Source: Hormiphora californensis
Lineage: Eukaryota > Ctenophora > Tentaculata > Cydippida > Pleurobrachiidae
Reading direction: 5' to 3'
DNA length: 64,000 nt
NCBI GenBank assembly: GCA_020137815.1
Contig: CM035359.1
Location: 544,243 to 608,242 of the forward strand
Shown: positions 34,877 to 46,500 of the stretch, piece after piece
Position numbering within the stretch: the first letter of the stretch is position 1
Layout: each line of letters begins with the position of its first letter
The notes under the pieces: generated by a model
What the model was told of the DNA's origin: nothing
The model's input: the letters and a program-made list of their open reading frames with translations, nothing else
Databases searched by the model: none
Program-made: the position numbers and the translations under genes

Positions 34877-36349
34877 ATGTCGCCGGCGTGTGGTGGTGAT
34901 TGTGTTGATGTTGACTGCCTGGTTGATCAGTGTGACATAAACACATTCTGGGAACCCAGGATCTCCAAGGGATTGGCCTACTTTCTTGCCCTCGCTCCTC
35001 CCCTTGTGTGTGTTCTGGTGTACACAGTTGGGATCTGGAAGGGAGCTCACAGATTCATCAGGTGACTTTTTGTAAAGAATTCCCCCTAGCTTCCCGACTC
35101 AAATAGAAACTTTTAGTTTCTCATAGCTCCCGCTTCTACGTAAACTTCTCAATCTTTACTTCTAGAAGCTCGAGAGAGATTCTCTATTCTGACACGACCC
35201 ATCCCACTCTCCAGGTGTTTCAAGATCTTCCGATCCCGAATCAGCGACATCCAATACAAGATCCGATGCTGCGGGAAATACTGCCTCGTCTCCTCCCTCT
35301 TTAAACAACTCAAATTTGTGGCTGCATATCTGTCAGTTCTACCTCTCATCACGATCTTCTTGGATATATTCGACATTAGTGCTGACTGCTACTACTTTTA
35401 TAACTTGGAAATGGGTCACAGTGATCTCCTTGATGATAGAATAATGAGGAATGGCACGGCTGTCAATCTAATTCTCCTGTTTGCCGCTCTGGGTGTTATT
35501 AAATCACTGACTACAGTGGCACTGATCTGGGAGGCGATAGATCTAGTGGCTGAGAAGTTAGAGAGTTTGTTAGAACTTCCCATTGTTAATGTTGAGAAAC
35601 TTGGAGCCAGGAAGCTGGTACCTATAAACCGGGGTACTCCAAATAGGTTTCTAGTTGTCGAGACTACTAGTGCTATTGTACGTGACCCGTGTGAACCTGA
35701 TGTGATGACCAACTGCAGGGAAGCATATGTGGAGAATAGGAACATTTTGGAGTCAATTAGTGCCAAAAATCTTGCCAAATTTAAACCCCTGATCCTCATA
35801 TCTGGTCTGGTTTTAGAGGATGCTGCGGAGACTGTGCTGGAATATTTCTACGTGGACATGTATCTACAACAGAAGAACACCCTGGTTATAATAAATGCAA
35901 CCCTGGTTGCCATAGCAGCCACTGTATCAGTCCTAAAAGAGCTCAAAAACCTAGCCACTTCAAAATCAGCTGTACGAGATATGTTTTATAGTCACTCCGA
36001 GAGTTTTGCATGTTTTGTAACCCTTCTTCTCTACCTCCCTGTCGTCTCAGGGACTCTTGGACAAGCGATGAGAGCTTATCTGACATGTGATCAGAGTTAT
36101 AGGGGGACTATCAGACCGGAGTGTTTTGAGGTTGAGGGTGGAGCGCTGATTCAATTACCGTTTAGTTGTGCCCGTGGTTCTGAATGGGTCATGTTGGGCA
36201 GTATTGGACTCGGAGTGGTCCTCGGACTGGCCTGTTTGTTGGTGTTTCTAGGAGTGATGTTACACAGGAAGCTGTGTGGAGGCAAGACTGCTGTGCAGCC
36301 AGTGACCATGGTTGAAGAGGTTTCAGTAGGCGCCGCAAACCCAATCTGA
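34877..36349 (+). CDS. Multi-pass membrane protein of unknown family, two exons
   Basis: Exons 34877-35061 and 35215-36349 join in phase (GT/AG, AG+G) to give 439 residues. Hydrophobic segments are visible near residues 30-52 (A-P-P-L-V-C-V-L-V-Y), 92-108, 130-155, 230-255, 265-285, 308-330 and at the C-terminus (G-S-I-G-L-G-V-V-L-G). That suggests six or seven passes. The second exon starts with a basic Cys-containing stretch (I-R-C-C-G-K-Y-C). Between the last two segments is a Cys-containing loop (T-C-D, E-C-F, S-C-A), probably extracellular with disulfides. I do not recognise the family. The start ATG follows directly after the telomere-like satellite. Confidence 0.75.
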
Positions 36350-37445
36350 GCAGGAGATGGAGAACATGAAACCCCGGGCCAGACTGGACCGAGAGATGGA
36401 GAATCAAAACCCGGGGCGAGATCTGAGGCTTGAACAAGAGATGGAGACGAAGACAGACTGTAGTACCGTAGTACCGAATGTGGCAGCTTGAACATTTGAG
36501 AGAGTCACAGAGAGACAGAATCAGCAGTCAATTAGAACCACCTGATGCCAATGAATGAGGCCAGAAGTAAATGTGCTGCATGATGTATACCGACTGTAGC
36601 AATAGCAGCTGGTCGATTTTATTGAGGGAGATCAGAGACATTGAACGAATCTGGAATCAATGAAAACTACCACCTTGGCACTCAATAATCTCGGGAATAA
36701 CAGCAGATCGAAATAGAACCAGCTGTAACGAAGTTACCCCTCCCTTGCCGGCGCTAATTGCCTACTACACCAGATAGAAACAGAGCGGTTTGGGTTGGGA
36801 TAAAAACATTAGTTAAACAAATACATCAACATTTTATTCAACATAAATAATATATATAGCACAACAACAAACACTCCTTGTCAGTGTCCGATACCAACTA
36901 TTATAACAGTTGCCTACTTTTTTAGTCTCCCTCACCCTGTCTGGCGGTCGACCCGATCTAAGCGCACTGTCGCCCGCTCAGATTTGAGAATCAAATTGGG
37001 GCCTGGCGCTGCCAGACAGGGCCAGACCACGTTTTGATTCTCAGATGGGGTCCGCCGTCCAGACCCCGATTTGATTTCCGACAGTGCGCTCAAATAGGGT
37101 CGGCGGCGCCTGACAGGTGTCGCCAGATATATAGAGGGAAACTGGTGACTTGCACAACCACAGTATTACTCGATATAATAGTTCGGGTACTAATGATGAT
37201 GGATACTAAATGTTATGCTAGTTTGAATAACTCTCTTTCTTAGCAAATTATATCAATCTTTTTCAACTTAATTAAATCTTTCCTTAACAATAATTTACTA
37301 CGTAATAAAACATGTGTACTATTCTTTTTTAACTGGCTTGTATAAGCTGCATTCAACCAAATGTCAATGGTGTTTAGAATCAACCCAATTAAACCAAAAC
37401 TAATTTCAAGACATCATTTCTCTTCATCTTCATCTTCAGTCTTCA

Positions 37446-37477
<32 letters not shown>

Positions 37478-37515
37478 ACGTCACGGTCAACAATATTGTT
37501 CACTTTTCAAACATT
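36350..37515. other. Intergenic interval with one inverted-repeat element
   Basis: Apart from the element at 36935-37117 and a CT tract near 37442-37476, nothing supports a gene. It lies between convergent genes, so it should contain two 3' UTRs. Confidence 0.4.
36935..37117. mobile_element. 183-bp inverted-repeat element
   Basis: CCTGTCTGGCGGTCGACCCG at the left pairs imperfectly with GGGTCGGCGGCGCCTGACAGG at the right. The inner GCGCACTGTCG pairs with CGACAGTGCGC, and GAGAATCAAA with TTTGATTCTC. A related fragment with GATCTTAGCGC and CCGCCAGACAG is at about 27210-27258. Confidence 0.6.
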
Positions 37516-40500
37516 TCACCGAAGATTGAAAATCATTTTCAAAATCATTTTCAAAATGGAAACAAAAACTTTTTGAAAAAGTCCAATGAAGGGGGTCCGG
37601 GAGATTGCAGAACTTGTCACAACCGGGCAAAGAAGGGAGGAAGGTTGGAACTGTCCGTTTGGTTTGCACTCGATCTCCGACTGGATGTCTTTCTGAAATA
37701 GTGAATTTGTGTTAAGTTTATGTTAAAATGACCCAAATTGTGTCAAAATGTGTAAAAATCAGAGCTTTTAAAAGCTGGTTTCAAAGGTGCTACCTTAGAA
37801 TTCACGCAGGTGACAGTCAGAACGGTGCCAGTATCATACGTTGTAGAGTCACCCTCTTGCTGAACCGTGTTTATCGGTACTGAGAGAATATTTGGATTAA
37901 AATCCAGTAAAATAAGAGAGAGGAAAACATGAAGTAGGAGTTGAGGAAGACCAAATAGTACAATAGCCCTCATTATCAGTGTAACAGCAACTAGGGATAT
38001 AATAGGGAGAACCTATAGTTTTATACCTGCACTATTATTGAAGAAGGTAGCTACAGAAGGGCACTGAGCGGTATATCGTGCACAAACAAAGGGGTAGGTA
38101 TCATCCTGTCCAACATCCAACCATCGTCCCGCCTTAGTGACATCCATGATAGCATAGCTCTCGTTCCCTAACCTGTTATCCGGGTTTTCTGAGGGAGGGG
38201 GAGGGGGGTTAGTTAATCAAAAAGAGGGGAGGGGGTTAGTTAATCAAGAAGAGAGAGAGAGAGGAGGGAGGGGGTTAGTTAATCAAAAAGAGGGGAGGGG
38301 AGGGGTTAGTAAATCAACAAGAGAGAGAGAGGGGGGGGGGTTAGTTAATCAAAAAGAGGGGAGGGGGTTAGTTAATCAAGAAGAGGGGAGGGGAGGGTTA
38401 GTAAATCAAGAAGAGGGGGGGGGGGAAGGGGGTTAGTTAATCAAAAAGGGGGGAGGGGGTATAGTAATCGTTTCCTGAAATATCCCAGTAAATCAGGGCC
38501 AACAACTGTTTGTCACGTGATCACGTCACGTGATATGACCATATTAGGGCATGTGATGACGTCACACAACTCACCAGAATACCAGTAGCTGAATGTTGGT
38601 GGTGCAGTTGAGCCTGTAGACCAAGTCCACACACCCTTCCTCCAGTTAACCTCACTATTGAGTCCGATCCAGGACTCCTTTAGACCGTTCTGTACCAACA
38701 ACCTGAAACACAGTAGTGTGTAATGTGGTGTGAGTAACATGGGTGTGACTATCATTACTTGCAACCTGGAAACCGTGTTTGTAACAGAACAGTAGTAGTG
38801 TTTGTCTCATATAAGACCGTCCCCTTCGGCCCGGTGCGGCTACGTGAGGCCGCGAGGTTGCGCGATGTACAGTCAGTGTCTGACAAAGTAGTGTGATGTG
38901 GTGTGAGCAACATTTGGTGGCGGCGGAGGAGTGACCAGCATGATCAACCTGTGCGATATTATAACGTGTGACACGGTTTCCCTACCTAAATACGGCATCA
39001 CTCTCGTTGCGACTATTGATGGTAACTAGACCTCCCTGGGGATGCCAAGATTTACATCGTGATGCAGCCTCACCCACCTGATAGAAATGGGGGGCGGGGG
39101 TTAGAGAATATAAATGGAGGGGGGTTAGAAAATAGTAATGGGAGATACTGATACTGGGGAAAGATGGGAATGGAGGGTACGAACGTTGTCTACCTACACG
39201 GTGTCCCTTAAGGAGGTGAAACCTCGGCTAGATAAAGTATTTTGGAGACCGGACCTAGGTTACGTATTTTTGACCGAGGAATCCGAAAAACATAAAATTA
39301 AAATCGAAAACGTAGCGGTTTTTGCGTAAAACGGCAAAAACTGTCATTTTTCAGCGATTTTCGATTTTTTACGCTTTCTAGAGATTTAAAAAATATTTCC
39401 TTACAAGATATGATCTTGTGCTTCTAGACTAATAAAATACAATCGATTTGCTACAAATTGGTCCCGGGTTTGTGTGATTTGGTCAAAAGGTCTCTTTACT
39501 GTGGCCCATCAAAGATGGCCACTCTGCAAATACGTATTTGGCTCCTGTGGCCGCAGATGTAAACCAAAAGAAGATTTATTATACACCTAAATTTGCGTCT
39601 TCTCAAGGCGAACAAACTGGTTTTTACGAAATTTGATTTCATGCAGGCGTTCAAAAATTACAGCCGAAAAACTGGTACAGTGGATTTCGGAAATACCCCT
39701 ACTTCAACAAACCCTAATCCAGATAAGATTTCGAAAAATATACATGTTCATACATGAAAATGAAGCTCAGACAAATGCCAACGTGATGCAAAAAACGGGA
39801 AGTGTGTAACTGATTTCGTTTAGAAGTTATAGCCAAAATAAAAGTGCTTATATTTGCCTTGAAAACACCCTCTAAAAGCCCTGAAAAATAGCAAATCTGT
39901 CTAAAAATGCAATACGAATAAAATGTCACCTCCAGTGCACCAACTTAGCCCCCTGTGGACAGAATTTGTTTGAAATTGTCAGAAATTGTCTAAAAGTATG
40001 GTTTTTAGAGGGTGTTTTCAAGGCAAATATAAGCACTTTTATTTTGGCTATAACTTCTAAACGAAATCAGTTACACACTTCCCGTTTTTTGCATCACGTT
40101 GGCATTTGTCTGAGCTTCATTTTCATGTATGAACATGTATATTTTTCGAAATCTTATCTGGATTAGGATTTGTTGAAGTAGGGGTATTTCCGAAATCCAC
40201 TGTACCAGTTTTTCGGCTGTAATTTTTGAACGCCTGCATGAAATCAAATTTCGTAAAAACCAGTTTGTTCGCCTTGAGAAGACGCAAATTTTGGTGTATA
40301 ATAAATCTTCTTTTGGTCCACAACTGTGGCCACAGGAGCCAAAAACGTATTTGCAGAGTATACATCTTTGATGGGCCACAGTAAAGAGACCTTTTGACCA
40401 AATCACACAAACCCGGGACCAATTTGTAGCAAATCGATTGTATTTTATTAGTCTAGAAGCACAAGATCATATCTTGTAAGGAAATATTTTTAAAATCTCT

Positions 40501-43500
40501 AGAAAGCGTAAAAAATCGAAAATCGCTGAAAAATGACAGTTTTTGCCGTTTTACGCAAAAACCGCTACGTTTTCGATTTTAATTTTATGTTTTTCGGATT
40601 CCTCGGTCAAAAATACGTAACCTAGGTCCGGTCTCCAAAATACTTTATCTAGCCGAGGTTTCACCTCCTTAAGGGACACCGTGCCTACCTCATGAGGGAG
40701 AACTATACAATGGGGGGGGGGGGGGGGGGTCGTGTGGGGTTGGGGGAGTTCTACAATGGGGTTGGGGGGGGGGGGGGGTCGTACCGGGGGGGTTCCAACC
40801 TATTTTTTTGTACGGTTTTGTACGGTTTTGTACGGACCATACATAAAAGTATCCGAAATTCCTGTTTTTTTCCATACGAACAATACAAAATAATACAAAA
40901 AAAATACAAAAAAATAATGAAGGATGTGGGTGCCTGATAAAAGTATAAATAATACATAGCTGGGTTCCGTTTATGTTCATGTACCACCTATTATATATAT
41001 GAACGTTTTTAGTTCCATTGTCATCCATTTTCCTGCTAAAAGTACATACAGTCGGACCCCGATTTACCGGGCCCCGATTTACCGGAATCCCGATTTACCG
41101 GGAGGATAAACGTCCCCCGACAGAGGAAATTAACGGAATTTGACCCCGATATACCGGGTACCCCGATTTACCGGGCAAACCCCTTTCCCCCGAGCATCCC
41201 GGTAAATCGGGGTCCGACTGTACATACTAAAAAAGTGTGTAAAAGTACACGTTTTTGAAATTCTAAAAAAACAAAATCATTGATTCAGATTACCGTTACG
41301 ATTACGAGAAAATTTTCTCAGTTGGAGATCACTTTCTCAGTACTAATTTCGATTCGGGATAATTTTCTCGGTAAGAAATTGCGATTCGGGGAAATTTCTC
41401 GTTTAGAAAATACGATTCGAGAAAATTTTCTCGGTAAGAAATCGCGATTCGGGGAAATTTATCGCTTAGAAAATACGATTCAAGAAACTTTTCTCGGTAA
41501 GAAATTGCGATTTGGGGAAATTTCTCGCTTAGAAAATACGATTCAAGAAAATTTTCTCGGTAAGAAATTGCAATTCGGGGAAATTTCTCGCTTAGAAAAT
41601 ACGATTCGAGAAAATATTCTCGGTAAGAAATTGCGATTCGGGGAAATTTCTCGCTTAGAAAATACGATTCAAGAAAATTTTCTCGGTAAGAAATTGCGAT
41701 TCGGGGAAATTTCTCGCTTAGAAAATACGATTCAAGAAAATTTTCTCGGTAAGAAATTGCGATTCGGGGAAATTTCTTGCTTAAAAAAATACGATTCGAG
41801 AAAATATTCTCGGTAAGAAATTGCGATTCGGGGAAATTTCTCGCTTAGAAAATACGATTCGAGAAAATTTTCTCGGTAAGAAATTGCGATTCGGGGAAAT
41901 TTCTTGCTTAAAAAAATACGATTCGAGAAAATATTCTCGGTAAGAAATTGCGATTCGGGGAAATTTCTCGCTTAGAAAATACGATTCGAGAAAATTTTCT
42001 CGGTAAGAAATTGCGATTCGGGGAAATTTCTCGCTTAGAAAATACGATTCGAGAAAATTTTCTCGGTAAGAAAATGCGATTCGGGTAAATTTCTCGCTTA
42101 GAAAATACGACTCGAGAAAATTTTCTCGGTAAGAAATTGCGATTCGGGAAAATTTCTCTCGCTTAGAAATTGCGATTCAAAAAGATTTCTCTCTTAGAAA
42201 TTCCGATTTTTCGTTGTTATGTTCTAACCCTCCTTTACATTTGGGCACGCGAAACACAGTCTAGCTAGGCAAATTTTTCGTACAAACAGTACAAAAAAGT
42301 ACAACAAATTATGGAGGTGGGTGCCTAGTAAAAGTTCATGGACGGGTTCCTTTTGTACCAATGTACCACCTAGGAACGTTTGTCGTGTATTTATTATCTT
42401 TCATTCGAAATTCAAAAAAGTAAACATCATTGATTCAGATTTCGGAAATTTTGAATAGAATATTTCCTTGTGTTTTGATAAAGAACAATTAAAACATGAT
42501 TAAAACATGTTTTTATCTTCCAATTATAAGAAAAAGTTGCTAATTTTGTATGAAACCACAGTTTAATAGGAATTTATGACACATTTATGATCATAAACTA
42601 AAGTTTCAACGATCAGAAAAGCTTTGTTTAACCATTTATACCCCGTTTTATTTTTTTGTATTTTTTTGTATTTTTTTGTACTTTTTTGTATTTTTTTGTA
42701 TTTTTTTGTTTGAGGAAAGGCTTGTTTTTTTCCGTACAAACGTACAACAAATAGGTTGGAACCCCCCCGTCGTACCTTAACACGGTCTGTCTCCACTAGG
42801 TAATCCTTAGGATAGAATTCCTGTCTGATAGGGATGGTCCTCTCTACTGTCACATATGCAGTGGCCTGCCGCATCTGGCCCTTATTCTCAACCATACATT
42901 GGTACACACCTGGTAGTAGAGGGGGTAGTCAGGAGAGAATGCGGTGTAGAGATTTAGTGATCAAAGATTTTCAGTTGGCCTCTCTCTCAATAAGTAAACT
43001 TTAATGTTAAGAGTGCTCCTCTCTCTTCTTTAGTATAGATAGTACTAATTGGACGATAATTAGCGTTACTTACCCATATCACTCTCATTAGGTGTCATGA
43101 AGATTAGGGTGCTGTTTCTGATTGTCCTATCATTGACCAGCCTCTCTGGGGAGGGGGGGGGGAGTGTTAGTATTGGAGATGAGCGGTGGTTGTGTTAGAT
43201 ACAATAGGTTTAACTACACTGACCGGTGGTAGTTGTGTTGATGCGAGATGGAGGCTGCATGTTCAGAGATTTACCGTTCTTTAGCCAGTACATAACAGGC
43301 GATTCACTGAGGTAGAGACTTGGGAGTGAGGGTTAGAGGAATCACATGCAACATGCAGGAATAACATGCAACAATAACTTGGGAGTGAGGGTTAGAGGAA
43401 TCACATGCAACATGCAGGAACATGCAACAATAAACATGCAACAAGAAACATGCAACAATAACATGCAGGAATCATGCAAAAACCATGCAAGAAACACATG

Positions 43501-46500
43501 CAGAAAAATATAGGCTGCAATAATTCTACAATTTTATTTAGAAGTATGCTTCAAGTCAACATGCTGAATCCCATGCAAAACCAAAAGTTTACTCAGTCAA
43601 ATCTTGATTTACTGGGGTCCGGTAAATTGGACTGCATTATTTTAAACTTTACTAAAGATCAATTCTACAATGTATGACGTATGTAAATGGGTAGCTGCTA
43701 AATAAATTCTGTGAAAGTGAACAGCAGGTGAACTAACACTGTAGGGTCGACTGTAATAGCACAATTCAGGGTGAATGGCGAGTAGGAGTTAGGGGCGAGG
43801 ATGTGGGACCGAGGGACCTCCACAAAATTGATCCGGTAGGATGAGGGCAGGATGGAGAGATAGAGAAGGGTCGCCCGGGCACCTTTTGAGGATCTGCAGA
43901 GAAGGGTGGGTGGTTAGTAAGGATGGTTAGGGATTTATCAATTGATACACGAGGGGTAATCAATCTCATTGAGACTAGCTGTCAAAACAGATTGAAATTA
44001 ATTATGTACCTAGCGTTACAAGTGAAAGCCTTTGCTCTATCAATACTTGGTTTCACATTTTTAATTGTTAACTTCCTACTGAAATCGCTGAGTCCAATGG
44101 TGTCTGTCTTCCTTATAACCGTTCCTAAAATGATATTGGAATGGGAAGGTTAGAATAAACTAAATTCAAACTAATTAACTAATTAACTAATTAACTAATT
44201 AACCTACCACTCTCATATTCCCACGTTATATCAGGGGGTGGGTACCTCGTATTCCCACGTTATATCAGGAGGTGGGTTACCCACAGCAGCACAGTAGAAC
44301 TCTGCAGTTCCTCCAGCCCGGGCCCTCCCTGATACTTCCACAATCATTTCCGGTGTCTTTAGAGGCTGCCCAATGTAACCCTAGAGGGGGGGGGAGGTAT
44401 TAGTGCTGGTGTAGTTTTGGGTGTTGCTGGGGATTTTAGGGAATGGGTATCACTGATCTTTTGAGAAGTTGGTGGAGAATAGAGAGATATTGGGACTCAA
44501 ATAGGAAGTAGTGACATACCTGAACGTCTAAGTTAACCTTAGTCACTACATAGGTTACTCCATCATACACTGTCCTGCACTCGTATAGCCTGTCGAAGGT
44601 TAACATGTTTTAATATGATGTCATATTAGGCATTTGCATTATGGCGTCAATTGCATGACGGCATTTGAATTGATTGAAAACTAATTGTGTGAGTTGGTCT
44701 GTTGATAAAAAAACTAGTAAAATGAATACAAGATCGTTACCCTGCGTCAGATGACTGGACCATCATAATGTAAAGAGTTCCTTTCTTCAGTCCTTGTTTA
44801 GTTTCTGGGACGATGAACATTCTCTTGTCATTCACTTTCGCTCCATCTTTCCACCTGGAGGGGGTAAATCAATCACATGACCATATATGGAGTTAGTCAC
44901 ATGACCATATATGGCATGATCTCCCTCTCTCACCATGTGGCTGTAATGGGAGGCTCACTGGGTGGTAGGTCACATGATAATGTAGTCGTTAGGGCGTTCT
45001 CTTGACTCAACACAGTGATTGTATCGGCGGGTTTAGGAGGGTCAAAGAACAGAACCTGATAGAATACTAATTAGTGACATGACATGATAAATATTAATTA
45101 GACATGACACGATATAATAGTATCTAGTTGGATATTCATATCCCCAAGTTTAATCATGTAGCAGACTAATTAGTTACTAATTAATTACATATTTAATTAC
45201 CTGTAGGTATCCAGTATTTGAAACCAGGGTGTATCGGGAATCATTTGGACTAACACTGTTACCTGTCCTTACTACGCAGTGATAAAACCCTGAAAGAGAT
45301 CCGTGGGTTAGTCGACACAGAATTCACAATTTACTTTCAATGTCTGCTAATAATATCCTCTTCAAATTTACAGTGAGCTGCACTAATTACTAATTAGTGC
45401 AACTAATCAAATAAGTTTAATAACAGAGGAATATATATGGGCATGTCACGTGACTTGAACCACCATATATGGGCATATTTAATGGTACCTGCATCTGATG
45501 GTTTTAGAGAGTTGATATCAAAGTAGGGTGTTCCCGTCTGTTCTAGATACTCGTTTCGTGAACTCTGACGGGGAGAGATGCAATTATTATCAAATTCATA
45601 CTTTGGAGACGGCGTATCGCCCGCCGCTGGTTACAATCAACGTGTCATTACACCCACGAACATGTGACATCATCATTATGACATCATCATTATGACATCA
45701 TCATTATGACGTCATCATTATGACATCATCATTATGACGTCATCAGTATGACATCATCATTATGATGTCATTACTCACCACGATAGAGTGACTGCCCATA
45801 ATTAGGTTCTTGTTCCAATACCAGTAGTACTGGTAATCAGTGGTCCCGCCAACACTGCAAAATAACCTGATCCGATCCCCCTTCCGTTTTACCATGTCCT
45901 CTGGCTGCTTGATGAACTTGAACTCTTTCAAACCTGAAACGAGATCATAATATTGAAATTCTTAAGGGTACACCTGGCGTTTTTCATCATCGAGTGCCCA
46001 ACCAAATGACTTCACTAGGGTTTAGGCCATACAAAATGGACCTCAAATATGCAATTTTAGCCCTAAAGTCGAATTCATATTTTTGCTACAGCCTATTTTC
46101 AAAGTGGCGTTTTTTCAATTTTTGGTGGAATTTTTTAACCTCAGGACCACTTTTTTTGAGATAGAAACATTAAATTCTTGGAATTTGAAGAGAATATAAA
46201 GGTAAATAAGCCCAAAGAAGGATTTTTGAAATGGAGCTTATTTCAGGCCATGAGAACGGTTTACTTTTTTGCTTCTTTGACACGCTGGCTGAGAATGTTC
46301 CCATGCTTCATTTAAGATGAAAATCTGGAAATAGTTGCTCAAAACGATTATCTATGTGGCCCAAAAATTTTGGAACTTTCCCGCCAAAGATGTGGTGTAC
46401 AGAGCTTGTTTTGTGAAACCCATCTTTTTGAAAAAGAGGGAAATTCCCTGTATCTCAAAAACGGATGATCGTAGAGACCTGCGACCAAGCTTAATCGATT

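Larger units (their letters stand above)
40786..42768. mobile_element. 1.98-kb DNA transposon, 8-bp target duplication at a splice donor
   Basis: The ends are GGGGGGGTTCCAACCTATTT and complement AAATAGGTTGGAACCCCCCC. A perfect 8-bp duplication GTCGTACC flanks it (40778-40785 and 42769-42776). The right-hand copy contains the 5' splice site of the Ig/lectin gene (minus strand AAG|GTACGAC). The interior has subterminal TTTTGTACGG repeats, a nested MITE (41049-41220) and a 63-bp satellite. No transposase is visible, so it is non-autonomous. The 8-bp duplication fits hAT-like elements, though the G-run end is unusual. Confidence 0.85.

Noticed and set aside
41280-41816. 178-codon ORF
   Set aside because: Product of the 63-bp satellite, whose period is divisible by three.
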